6,869 bases of DNA. Source: Thiomargarita sp. Lineage in GTDB: Bacteria; Pseudomonadota; Gammaproteobacteria; Beggiatoales; Beggiatoaceae. The DNA lies in NCBI GenBank assembly GCA_020721025.1, contig DYNO01000148.1, forward strand, positions 1,446 through 8,314. Reading direction: 5' to 3'. Below are positions 1-5,781 of this stretch, in pieces; the stretch's first letter is position 1, and every line of letters begins with the position of its first letter. The notes below the pieces were generated by a model. It worked only from the letters and a program-made list of their open reading frames with translations, had not been told where the DNA came from and did no database searches. A program made the translations under genes and the position numbers.

Positions 1-288
1 GGAGTTTCACGGGGTGTCGCTCGTGGAGTCGCAAGAGGTGTCGCGCGGGGCGTAGCTCGTGGAGTTGCCAGAGGTGTGGCGCGGGGTGTCGCTCGTGGAG
101 TCGCCAGAGGTGTCGCTCGGGGCGTGGCTCGTGGAGTCGCAAGAGGTGTCGCTCGGGGCGTGGCTCGTGGAGTCGCAAGAGGTGTGGCGCGGGGTGTGGC
201 TCGTGGCGTTGCAAGAGGGGTCGCGCGGGGTGTGGCTCGTGGAGTCGCAAGAGGGGTAGCTCGTGGAGTTGCGAGAGGTGTGGCTCGT
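1..288 (+). repeat. In-frame tandem array: 12-bp GVAR units nested in a 36-bp higher-order repeat
   Basis: Each 12-bp unit encodes Gly-Val-Ala-Arg, and the units group in threes by arginine codon. CGG occurs at 10, 46, 82, 118, 154, 190 and 226, exactly 36 bp apart, each time followed 12 bp later by CGT and 24 bp later by AGA. The copies at 118-153 and 154-189 differ at only two bases, which points to recent duplication. At 262 the expected CGG unit is missing (CGT follows AGA directly), so one 12-bp unit was lost and the phase shifts. All unit lengths are multiples of 3, so gain or loss keeps the gene in frame. Confidence 0.95.
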
Positions 289-903
289 GGTGCGGCAGGA
301 ACTGAAGAAAAAGAAACCCATCATGAAGCATCTCAAGGATTACCGTTTCCTCAAATTATCGCCGCTTTCGCCCCCCAACAAACAGGATTAACGGTCAATC
401 CACAACCGCGATTATATTGGTATTTATCTTCAGATTGGGATTGGGAAATCGAATTTACTCTCAATGAAGTGGGCGCGCCAGAACCGTTGTTAGAATTGAC
501 GCTGGGGCTGCCACCGGATAAAGATCGACATCTGGCAGGTTTTCATTCGCTTAACTTGGCGGATTACGACATTCGCTTGGAAAAAGATAAAGAATATGAA
601 TGGTTTATTGCGATTGTGCCCGATCCGATGGAGCGTTCCGGCGATTTGGTGACCAGTGCCACGATTCGCCTTGTCGATCCGCCCAAAGATTTAACGCAAC
701 AATTGGCATCGGTTGCTGAAGTAGCGCATTATCAGGTTTATGCTAAAAATGGTTTATGGTATGAAGCCGCTGACGCATTATCGCAACAAATTGAGAAAAA
801 TCCGCAAGATAATACATTACGTTTGCAACGTGCGGCTTTGAATCAACAGGTGAAAATGCACAAGGTAGCAATTTTTGACAATCCCAGTTTGAAACCAAAT
901 TAG
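1..903 (+). CDS. DUF928 family protein with long N-terminal Gly-Val-Ala-Arg tract, 5' end outside window
   Basis: The reading frame is open from the first base of the window, so the start lies upstream; a GTG at 76 is only an internal Val codon of the repeat. The visible part is 300 residues. Residues 1-96 are 24 tandem tetrapeptides (one GVSR, 23 GVAR). A short linker follows, then a domain from about residue 113 matching the DUF928 pattern as I know it: a 'GLTVNPQPRLYWYL' strand, a 'YEWFIAIVPDPMERSGDL' segment, and a C-terminal helical 'YQVYAKNGLWYEAADAL' segment with 'NPQDNTLRLQRAAL'. DUF928 has no established biochemical role; members are usually exported, but the N-terminus that would show a signal peptide is missing. 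Family members often have a short Gly/Arg-rich stretch before the domain, so the tract may be an extreme expansion of it (inference). The repeat is much more GC-rich than the domain. The gene converges on the next gene over 83 bp. Confidence 0.85.
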   Translation, partial: GVSRGVARGVARGVARGVARGVARGVARGVARGVARGVARGVARGVARGVARGVARGVARGVARGVARGVARGVARGVARGVARGVARGVARGVARGAAGTEEKETHHEASQGLPFPQIIAAFAPQQTGLTVNPQPRLYWYLSSDWDWEIEFTLNEVGAPEPLLELTLGLPPDKDRHLAGFHSLNLADYDIRLEKDKEYEWFIAIVPDPMERSGDLVTSATIRLVDPPKDLTQQLASVAEVAHYQVYAKNGLWYEAADALSQQIEKNPQDNTLRLQRAALNQQVKMHKVAIFDNPSLKPN

Positions 904-916
904 ATCATGCTCAATC

Positions 917-947
917 AACCTGTCAGGTTTCTACAGCCTAACAGGTT
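917..947. terminator. Hairpin between convergent genes, possible bidirectional terminator or dispersed palindrome
   Basis: AACCTGTCAGG (917-927) pairs with CCTAACAGGTT (937-947) around a 9-base loop. This is an 11-bp stem with one C/A mismatch on the plus strand, which becomes a G-U wobble in minus-strand RNA. The left arm is also a local palindrome (AACCTG-T-CAGGTT, 917-929). It lies 14 bp after the DUF928 stop and 40 bp after the stop of the facing gene, where a shared terminator is expected. Neither side has a clear T-run, so classical intrinsic termination is not proven; it may instead be a dispersed palindromic repeat. Confidence 0.5.
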
Positions 948-986
948 CAAAATAACCAATTTTCCAACGCTGAGAAATGGTTCAAA

Positions 987-1535
987 TTATTTGACTGTAA
1001 CAACTAACGGTTGCGGACTGTAAGTAATTGCGCCATCCGAAGTGCGATACGCGGCATAGACGAAATATTTGCCTGCCAAGGGTAATTTACGTTGTCCCAA
1101 TTTGATGGTCATGGTCTTTTTCAAAACCACCTTAGTTCTAAACGGTTCAGTCAGTTGTGCCATCCATACATCTGGTGTGGCATACAAATTCACGGTCGTG
1201 AGCTTATTTTTGGAATTGACATTATTAAAAATCGCATCTCCACCATCATGAGGGAGTGTGTTGTCACTGCCAATCACCAGTAAAAATTCAACCGCCTTGC
1301 CCACATCGGCATCATCCAGCGTGATCTTGGTTTCAAAAAACACCGTCTGAATCCGAGAAGCATCTACTGTCGCAGTAAATTTTTTCCCATCCAACGACAA
1401 TCCGCCAGCAAATGTCGCGGTCGCGGTGAACATCTTGCCTTGAGCATCAACCGTAATCGCTTCAACTTGCACATCTTCTGCCCATACGCTCATGGATAAA
1501 CTGAGCATCATTAACATACCAACGAGTTTTATCAT
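987..1535 (-). CDS. Small secreted protein of unknown function
   Basis: I do not recognise the family. The frame is open up to 1619, but the ATG at 1535 is the convincing start: GGAGAG lies 6 bases upstream (1542-1547), and the protein then opens with a classical signal peptide, MIKLVGMLMMLSLSMSVWA, cleavable after Ala19 before EDVQ. The precursor is 182 residues. The mature part is rich in Thr, Val and alternating hydrophobic residues, has no cysteine, and ends 'GKYFVYAAYRTSDGAITYSP' plus a short Val-rich strand, which suggests a beta-sandwich exported to the periplasm or surface. It lies 110 bp downstream of the OmpW-like gene on the same strand with no evident terminator between them, so the two may be co-transcribed. 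The extra 28 residues of the longer frame would bury the signal peptide and are unlikely to be translated. Confidence 0.75.
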   Translation of the reverse strand: MIKLVGMLMMLSLSMSVWAEDVQVEAITVDAQGKMFTATATFAGGLSLDGKKFTATVDASRIQTVFFETKITLDDADVGKAVEFLLVIGSDNTLPHDGGDAIFNNVNSKNKLTTVNLYATPDVWMAQLTEPFRTKVVLKKTMTIKLGQRKLPLAGKYFVYAAYRTSDGAITYSPQPLVVTVK

Positions 1536-1541
1536 CTTAAA

Positions 1542-1547
1542 CTCTCC
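1542..1547 (-). promoter_or_regulatory. Ribosome-binding site fixing the start of the secreted protein
   Basis: The minus strand reads GGAGAG, then a 6-base spacer TTTAAG, then ATG at 1535-1533. None of the upstream in-frame ATGs gives a signal peptide at its N-terminus, so this site decides the start. Confidence 0.75.
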
Positions 1548-1645
1548 AAAGTTGATCATTGATGTCATCCGAAGAAATAACGCAGTTTGAATCCAGAATT
1601 GTTTCATCGCAAACCACATTACACCTTAAGTTTAGACTAAAAAAA

Positions 1646-2347
1646 CTAAAAGCGTTTGCCAATTCCGATCCCGAATACCCACGGATTGATATCAACATCG
1701 GTATTGACATTACCTAACGCTTGACTTGAAAAGGTTGCCGTGGTGCCGATACGCATGTATTTGACATCCAAGTTAAAAAACAAATTGTTGCCCAAATCGT
1801 AATCCATCCCCACCTGTCCCACCAAACCAAAAGAGGAATCTAACTTCAGGTTAGAAATGGTATTGCCGCCGTTAAATGCGTTATCCAACGAACTGGTTGA
1901 TTTTTCATCGAAAAAATAGGTGTAGTTGAATCCCAATCCAGCATACGGACGGATTTTCTGATCGGGTGAAAAGTGGTATTGCAAAATCAGGGCGGGGGGA
2001 AGCACACGCGTTTCTGCAATCGTTCCCAAGGGTGCAAGCACCGAACCTTTACCCACAATATCATGTTTGGAACTGGTATCCAGCAGTAATTCCGCCCCCC
2101 AGTTTTTGGTAAGCATGTAAGTAAAATCAATGTCTAACGACCACGAATCATCGACATCCAACTCGGTGTTGGCAACTGTTCCCCCGGTTTTATCAGAAAA
2201 AATGTCCTCACTACTGGCAGCCGGACGAATGCTAATTGCCCGTCCCCGAATCAACCAATCGCCCGCATCCAAGGCAAATATTGCGGAAGAACTGAGGCTT
2301 AGGCACACAGCTAACAGGGTTTGCCAGAAAAATTTTGGTGTTTTCAT
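1646..2347 (-). CDS. ompW: OmpW family outer-membrane beta-barrel protein
   Basis: The product is 233 residues, close to the usual OmpW size. It starts with a signal peptide (KTPKFFWQ then a hydrophobic run, likely cut after Ala25 in 'SAIFA-LDAGDW'). The mature protein opens with 'GDWLIRGRAISIRP', followed by the family features 'LDIDFTYMLTKNWGAELL', 'LPPALILQYHF', 'KIRPYAGLGFNYTYFF', 'GQVGMDYDLGNNLFFNLDVKYM' and a final strand ending in Phe, the signal recognised by the barrel assembly machinery. OmpW proteins are eight-stranded barrels with a hydrophobic channel that passes small hydrophobic molecules; expression in enterobacteria responds to oxygen and stress. The start is supported by AAGGAG at 2356-2361, 8 bases upstream. 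It precedes the small secreted protein by 110 bp. The symbol is given at family level; no specific substrate can be read from the sequence. Confidence 0.9.
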   Translation of the reverse strand: MKTPKFFWQTLLAVCLSLSSSAIFALDAGDWLIRGRAISIRPAASSEDIFSDKTGGTVANTELDVDDSWSLDIDFTYMLTKNWGAELLLDTSSKHDIVGKGSVLAPLGTIAETRVLPPALILQYHFSPDQKIRPYAGLGFNYTYFFDEKSTSSLDNAFNGGNTISNLKLDSSFGLVGQVGMDYDLGNNLFFNLDVKYMRIGTTATFSSQALGNVNTDVDINPWVFGIGIGKRF

Positions 2348-2599
2348 CGTAGTAACTCCTTGTTAAAAATATTGAATGGCGTTATTTTTGTTTTTTACTA
2401 ACTCATTGATACTCAAGAGGTAGTGCGATAATAACGATGACGAATGGTCAAATGATTTCAGTGACAACCGATTGATTAAACAGATAACTGTTCACTATCC
2501 AGTCAGCGATTTGCTTTTCATGCTCTATCGGTCACTGCCGCTAATTATACCGATAAACTGTTCAATAGCATACGTTTTTTTTGAAACCAATTGTAAATC
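2348..2599 (-). promoter_or_regulatory. ompW upstream region: lone perfect -10 box inside an inverted repeat, plus a repeated motif
   Basis: This 252-bp gap holds no credible gene. On the minus strand a perfect TATAAT lies at 2544-2549, but no good -35 box stands 16-18 bases before it, so the promoter call is weak and would imply a leader of roughly 190 bases. The box lies at one edge of an inverted repeat, TATCGGT (2526-2532) and ACCGATA (2549-2555), which could be an operator. A motif is also repeated directly: GATAACTGTTCACTAT near 2484-2499 and GATAAACTGTTCAATAG near 2552-2568. The first copy overlaps a short palindrome, AACAG-ATAA-CTGTT (2479-2492). No classical FNR or CRP site was recognised. 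Confidence 0.3.
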
Positions 2600-3136
2600 T
2601 TAATTTTTGCTTAATTTCAGCTTAATATACCACATAAACCAACCAATTAACAGCCCCAGTCCCGCACCGACTAAAACTTGGCTAGGAAAATGTTTTATCA
2701 GATAAACTCTTGAAATTGCGACGAATATAGCGATAATGAACAATGCAATATGCCAATTACGCCAAGAGGTCGTGAGGGTAATGAACAGGGCAACAGCAAA
2801 AAAATTTAACGCATGGTTAGAAGGCATTCCTGTTAAGGCGGCACCACACGGTTCGATCCATGAATATTGTGATGATAAACTGAAACAAGGGCGCGGTTGA
2901 GCGAAGAATGTTTTTAATAATTGCCCTATGCTGTCACTGAGTGCAATGGTTAATCCGAGCCATCCTATTGATTTAATTTTATTTTCTTGGTCATACCGAA
3001 CAAATTGGTAAATAAGCAACAATAGCAATGGAAAGGCAAACGTCGCCCGATCTGATAACCAATTGAAAAAAATATCAAGCCACGGATGTGTTACGTGGAG
3101 TTGTATTGCAATGAGCAACCATTCATCAAATGACAT
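2600..3136 (-). CDS. PAP2 superfamily membrane phosphatase
   Basis: The product is a 178-residue integral membrane protein with about five to six hydrophobic helices. It carries the three phosphatase motifs of the PAP2 superfamily: KTFFAQPRP (Lys75, Arg82, Pro83; K-x6-RP), PSNH (105-108) and SRVYLIKH (Ser142, Arg143, His149). His149 would be the nucleophile and His108 the acid/base. The third motif normally ends in Asp four residues after the histidine; here it is Gln153 (HFPSQ), a variant I recall from the glucose-6-phosphatase branch. Bacterial relatives dephosphorylate undecaprenyl pyrophosphate, phosphatidylglycerol phosphate or lipid A at the outer face of the inner membrane; the substrate here cannot be decided. 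The start has only a weak upstream GGA, 12-14 bases away. It lies 91 bp downstream of the small membrane protein gene and may be read from the tonB operon or from its own promoter. Confidence 0.88.
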   Translation of the reverse strand: MSFDEWLLIAIQLHVTHPWLDIFFNWLSDRATFAFPLLLLLIYQFVRYDQENKIKSIGWLGLTIALSDSIGQLLKTFFAQPRPCFSLSSQYSWIEPCGAALTGMPSNHALNFFAVALFITLTTSWRNWHIALFIIAIFVAISRVYLIKHFPSQVLVGAGLGLLIGWFMWYIKLKLSKN

Positions 3137-3160
3137 AGGATATTTTCCAGTTGAATCAAT

Positions 3161-3188
3161 AGGATAACTAATAAATTCATCAGTTCAA
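3161..3188 (-). promoter_or_regulatory. Possible promoter for the PAP2 gene
   Basis: In the 91-bp gap upstream of the phosphatase the minus strand has TTGAAC (3183-3188), a 16-base spacer and TATCCT (3161-3166), each matching four of six consensus positions. This is weak evidence. No convincing hairpin terminator was seen between the small membrane protein gene and this site, so read-through from the tonB operon is equally plausible. Confidence 0.25.
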
Positions 3189-3227
3189 CTCAGGAACGAG
3201 AAAAAATTCAGTGACAAAAACTTAAGA

Positions 3228-3386
3228 TTACCAGTGAATACTTTTGAATAACAACAGGATAGCAACAAAATTCAAGATAACTGATAATGATCCTGTTCGT
3301 AACATTTTTTCGTGCCATGATAACGCAATGATAAATAAGAAAAATGAAATAAAAAGAGCAGCGATAACAACAATATTTCCGATCAT
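3228..3386 (-). CDS. Unrecognised 52-residue two-helix membrane protein coupled to exbD
   Basis: This gene is short and easily missed. Its ATG at 3386 overlaps the exbD stop as ATGA, a 4-bp overlap typical of translational coupling, and the strong site GGGAGG (3395-3400) lies 8 bases upstream inside exbD. A second ATG at 3392 is in frame but only 2 bases from that site, so the 3386 start is preferred. The product begins MIGNIVVIAALFISFFLFII (helix 1, about residues 4-23), has a polar loop 'WHEKMLRTGS' (24-33), then a second helix 'VILNFVAILLLF' (36-47) and ends KSIHW. The shape is a small helical hairpin in the inner membrane. I know no family for it. Its place as fourth gene of a tonB-exbB-exbD block suggests an accessory or regulatory subunit of the motor, but that is inference. 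Confidence 0.72.
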   Translation of the reverse strand: MIGNIVVIAALFISFFLFIIALSWHEKMLRTGSLSVILNFVAILLLFKSIHW

Positions 3387-3829
3387 AGCCATTGCCTCCC
3401 AACCACAACAGTTTGCAAATTAGCTTCAAGCACCGCCAATCCAATCTGTGAAATTCCTGCTTTTTGCAACAATGCCAACACGTTAGCAATTTTCTGATAA
3501 GTCACTTGCTTATCCACGTAAAGATGAATTGTCGGTTTTGGTTGTCGTTGTGACCATTGCTGCAAATATGTATTCAATGTCATTTCGCTCAACTCGATTT
3601 CGTTGAAAAATAAACGATTTTTCGCATCCAAAGTTAAATTTATCGTGGTTGGCGGGGCAATCATGGTTGAAGTAGTCACTTCGGGCAATGTCACCTGCAA
3701 CAGATGGGGCGTGAACAACGGCGCAGTGATCATGAAAATAATCAATAAAACCAACATTACATCGACCAAAGGAATGATATTCATTTCTGCCAATGGCTGA
3801 TAGGGCGAATCTAATTCTTCTTCATTCAT
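3383..3829 (-). CDS. exbD: ExbD, TonB-system proton-channel subunit
   Basis: ExbD is the single-helix partner of ExbB in the inner-membrane complex that energises TonB. The protein has a short acidic N-terminus (MNEEELDSPYQPLAEM), then 'NIIPLVDVMLVLLIIFMITAP', the hallmark helix whose aspartate (Asp23 in this numbering) is the proton-carrying residue, and a periplasmic domain of about 105 residues containing 'IHLYVDKQVTYQKIANVLALLQKAG', typical of the ExbD/TolR fold. The length, 148 residues, is normal. The start could be ATG at 3829 or GTG at 3832 just before it; AAGGA at 3841-3845 is 11 and 8 bases from them respectively. The ATG is chosen as the commoner codon. It overlaps the end of exbB by 8 bp, and its own stop overlaps the next small gene. 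Confidence 0.92.
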   Translation of the reverse strand: MNEEELDSPYQPLAEMNIIPLVDVMLVLLIIFMITAPLFTPHLLQVTLPEVTTSTMIAPPTTINLTLDAKNRLFFNEIELSEMTLNTYLQQWSQRQPKPTIHLYVDKQVTYQKIANVLALLQKAGISQIGLAVLEANLQTVVVGRQWL

Positions 3830-4514
3830 CACGAATCTTTTCCTTTAAAATCAAAAAAATATGCAACTGATGCCCAAAATTATCCAACCGATTCAAAAAA
3901 ACTCGATGTAACCGCAATAACGCGTTATAACCCAATGCCGCCGGAATCGCAACCGCCAATCCCATTGCTGTCAAAATCAACGCATTACCAATGGGTGGCG
4001 CAATCACATTCAAACTAACCGCGTGACTTCCGCCTAACCCTTTGAGCACCATATAGATTTCTAACACCGTTCCCAACAATCCCAAAAACGGCGCGGTACT
4101 GCCAATGCTCGCCAACCAATTTAAACCCGTTTCCAAACGAATTTTTTCCTGTTGCAATTCCATGCGTAGCGTCCGAATAATCCACTCAGAAACTTGTATT
4201 TTCTCAGGATACGTTGCCAACGTCGCTTGCGTTCGCTCAAATACCGTTGCAAAGGGATTGCTGAAAAATGAACGCGGTGGTGCAGCTAACTGGTTATTTT
4301 GCTTGATTTGTTCTGATAAAAATTGTTGCCAACGTCGGGCTTGATGAAAAAGTAAGAAAAACTGCGCTATTTTCCGAAAAATAAGATACCAACTGATAAT
4401 CGACATCACGATTAATAATATCACAATAAACGCGCTGATCGGATTCATCTGTGTAAAAAATAACGTATTCTGCCAATTGACTAAAATATCTTGAAAAAAC
4501 TGTGTAAAATCCAT
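3822..4514 (-). CDS. exbB: ExbB, TonB-system motor protein with relocated membrane glutamate
   Basis: ExbB forms the pentameric inner-membrane scaffold around ExbD and drives TonB with the proton gradient. The 230-residue protein has a first membrane helix (about 25-46), a cytoplasmic domain, and the MotA/TolQ/ExbB core 'LASIGSTAPFLGLLGTV' (helix 2) and 'LILTAMGLAVAIPAALGYN' (helix 3). Thr149 and Thr182 match Thr148 and Thr181 of E. coli. The residue matching the conserved Glu176 is Asn177 (codon AAT at 3984-3986), in 'PIGNAL' where the family has 'IAEAL' or 'IGEAL'. Conversely 'GTVWG' of the family is 'GTVLE' here, placing a glutamate at 152 (GAA at 4059-4061) three residues after Thr149. 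Start: ATG 3 bp after the tonB stop, behind a modest GAAGAG. The 28-residue spacing from Thr to Asn equals that in E. coli, which supports the alignment. TolQ is an alternative name, but the tonB neighbour favours ExbB. Confidence 0.9.
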   Translation of the reverse strand: MDFTQFFQDILVNWQNTLFFTQMNPISAFIVILLIVMSIISWYLIFRKIAQFFLLFHQARRWQQFLSEQIKQNNQLAAPPRSFFSNPFATVFERTQATLATYPEKIQVSEWIIRTLRMELQQEKIRLETGLNWLASIGSTAPFLGLLGTVLEIYMVLKGLGGSHAVSLNVIAPPIGNALILTAMGLAVAIPAALGYNALLRLHRVFLNRLDNFGHQLHIFLILKEKIRDE

Positions 4515-4517
4515 AAA

Positions 4518-5453
4518 TTACTCTTCATCTAATCGAAAAACGATGGGAACGATGGTAGTTGCGGCAATTGCTTTATCGCCTTGTTTTGCTGGAATAAATT
4601 GCCATTGTTTCACAGCCTGTAACGCTGCCATATCCAAACGTGGATAGCCACAAGAATGTTTGATTTGGGCTCGACTGACTTGACCGCGGGAATCGACATG
4701 AACCAAAAGTTGTACGGTGCCTTGTTCCTCTAATTGTTGCGAAATTTCTGGATAGTGGGGTTTGGGATTGTGCAAATACGCGGCGCGATGATTGGGTGGA
4801 ACATAAACTTGAGATTGATTGACATTGGCAGTTGCCTGACCGGTTGTTTTACCAGCAGAACTGGGTGCTAAAGTTGCATTTTTAGCTATCGACGACCCCT
4901 GTGAGCCAGTTGCCCGTTCAGTTGACAAAATAGCTGAAGTTGGTGCTGCCACTTTTTCCACTTGAGAAGATGAGGTTGCAACAACTTTCGCTTCTGTCTT
5001 TGTCACGACGGGCGACGTGGATTTGACCGCAGTGACAGATTTTTCTGCCACCACGGGTTTTTCTGATTGAACCGCGGGTTTCTTCACTTTTGCTAGAGGC
5101 GCGGGTGGATTTTTTTGAACCGGCGCGTTGGTTTTTTGAACTTTCGGTGACGATAGCGGTTTTTCCCTCTGAGTTGATGAAATCGGCAATTTTTTTAATT
5201 TTTCTCGTTGTTTTACCTCAGTTTTTGGCGACATCGTTTTCACATCCGATTTTTTATCAGGGGCAGCCATTGGCAAGAGCGGGGCGGGCGGAATCGTTGC
5301 AACGAAATGTATCATGACCGGCGGAATTGTAGTTAATTTGATGGCGACCGGTTGCTCAGAAAAATAGTTAAGCCATTGTTTAACGAAGCCAAAATGCAGC
5401 ATCATGAGTAGAAAAATGAAGGATAACTTGGATAGAATAACAAGATATTTCAT
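4518..5453 (-). CDS. tonB: TonB, energy-transducing periplasm-spanning protein
   Basis: TonB carries energy from ExbB/ExbD to outer-membrane receptors for iron complexes, cobalamin and similar nutrients. The 311-residue protein has one N-terminal membrane anchor (about residues 3-25) with a histidine at position 20, as in E. coli; the serine that normally precedes it by four residues is Leu16 here. A long Pro/Lys/Ala/Thr-rich linker follows (about 50-220, many KP, PV and EK pairs), long enough to span the periplasm. The C-terminal domain (about 225-308) has Tyr234-Pro235, 'EEQGTVQLLVHVDSRGQV', 'CGYPRLDMAALQAVKQWQF' and a final beta strand, all typical of TonB. ATG at 5453 is the only possible start, because an in-frame TAA lies 12 bases upstream; no good ribosome-binding site is visible. 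It is the first gene of the tonB-exbB-exbD block. No clear Fur box was found upstream, so iron control cannot be claimed. Confidence 0.92.
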   Translation of the reverse strand: MKYLVILSKLSFIFLLMMLHFGFVKQWLNYFSEQPVAIKLTTIPPVMIHFVATIPPAPLLPMAAPDKKSDVKTMSPKTEVKQREKLKKLPISSTQREKPLSSPKVQKTNAPVQKNPPAPLAKVKKPAVQSEKPVVAEKSVTAVKSTSPVVTKTEAKVVATSSSQVEKVAAPTSAILSTERATGSQGSSIAKNATLAPSSAGKTTGQATANVNQSQVYVPPNHRAAYLHNPKPHYPEISQQLEEQGTVQLLVHVDSRGQVSRAQIKHSCGYPRLDMAALQAVKQWQFIPAKQGDKAIAATTIVPIVFRLDEE

Positions 5454-5598
5454 GATGCAGAGTTAAGCAGTGGTTGAGAGTAATTTAGTTGAAAAATGGG
5501 AAGATATTGAGCGTAAAAATTCAAATTCAATCGTATTTGAAATAGGCAACAATAAATTACATTTACGCAATCCAACTTCATAAAATGACGATGCGGTC

Positions 5599-5746
5599 GC
5601 TTTTTATCAAATAAAACAAAGAGTTCCTCGTTCCAATGCGCCGCGTTGGAATGCCGTCCAGACGCGCCAGCGTCAAGAGTCATGATTTCTAACTGAGTGC
5701 TTTTTATCATGTTGATAGAAAACTATTTCCATATTAAAACAAAGAG
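5599..5746 (+). repeat. Direct-repeat pair flanking hairpin repeat copy A
   Basis: GCTTTTTATCA occurs at 5599-5609 and again at 5699-5709. TAAAACAAAGAG occurs at 5612-5623 and again at 5735-5746. The two motifs come in the same order both times, 2 bases apart in the first case and 25 in the second, and the first pair ends three bases before repeat copy A. This looks like a duplicated host segment broken up by insertion of the repeat, but the order of events is inference. Confidence 0.5.
5627..5675 (-). repeat. Twin-hairpin palindromic repeat, copy A
   Basis: This 49-bp unit is the inverted counterpart of the one at 5782-5831, with three substitutions and one 1-base gap between them. It contains two hairpins: TTCCAA (5631-5636) with TTGGAA (5646-5651), and GACGC with GCGTC around GCCA (5661-5674). 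The layout resembles REP-type extragenic repeats, which are common between bacterial genes and may affect mRNA stability, termination or local recombination. Confidence 0.8.
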
Positions 5747-5781
5747 ATGGATACAAATTGTTGAACTCAAATTTGAACCGG

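Noticed and set aside
1..288. CRISPR-like array
   Set aside because: The 12/36-bp units are contiguous with no unique spacers and keep a coding frame.
7..336. 109-residue antisense reading frame through the tandem repeat (Thr-Ser-His-Thr-Pro-like repeats)
   Set aside because: The 12-bp period is a multiple of three, so unused frames can stay open by construction. The plus-strand frame continues into a recognisable DUF928 domain; this one does not continue into anything.
1069..1283. Plus-strand frames of about 60 residues opposite the secreted protein gene
   Set aside because: They are antisense shadows with no ribosome-binding site or recognisable domain.
2570..2600. Intrinsic terminator after the PAP2 gene
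   Set aside because: There is an eight-base A/T run, but no GC-rich stem precedes it on either strand.
3208..3489. 93-residue minus-strand frame across the end of exbD
   Set aside because: It lies in a different frame from both exbD and the 52-residue gene and is Cys/Tyr-rich low-quality sequence; the exbD frame and the coupled small gene explain the region better.
5454..5626. Fur box upstream of tonB
   Set aside because: Searched by eye for GATAATGATAATCATTATC-like 6-1-6 patterns; only AT-rich stretches without adequate matches were found.
5450..5710. 86-residue minus-strand frame ending in an ATGA overlap with tonB
   Set aside because: Its N-terminal part is a translation of palindromic repeat copy A and the rest is AT-rich spacer with no domain; the overlap with the tonB start is probably coincidental.
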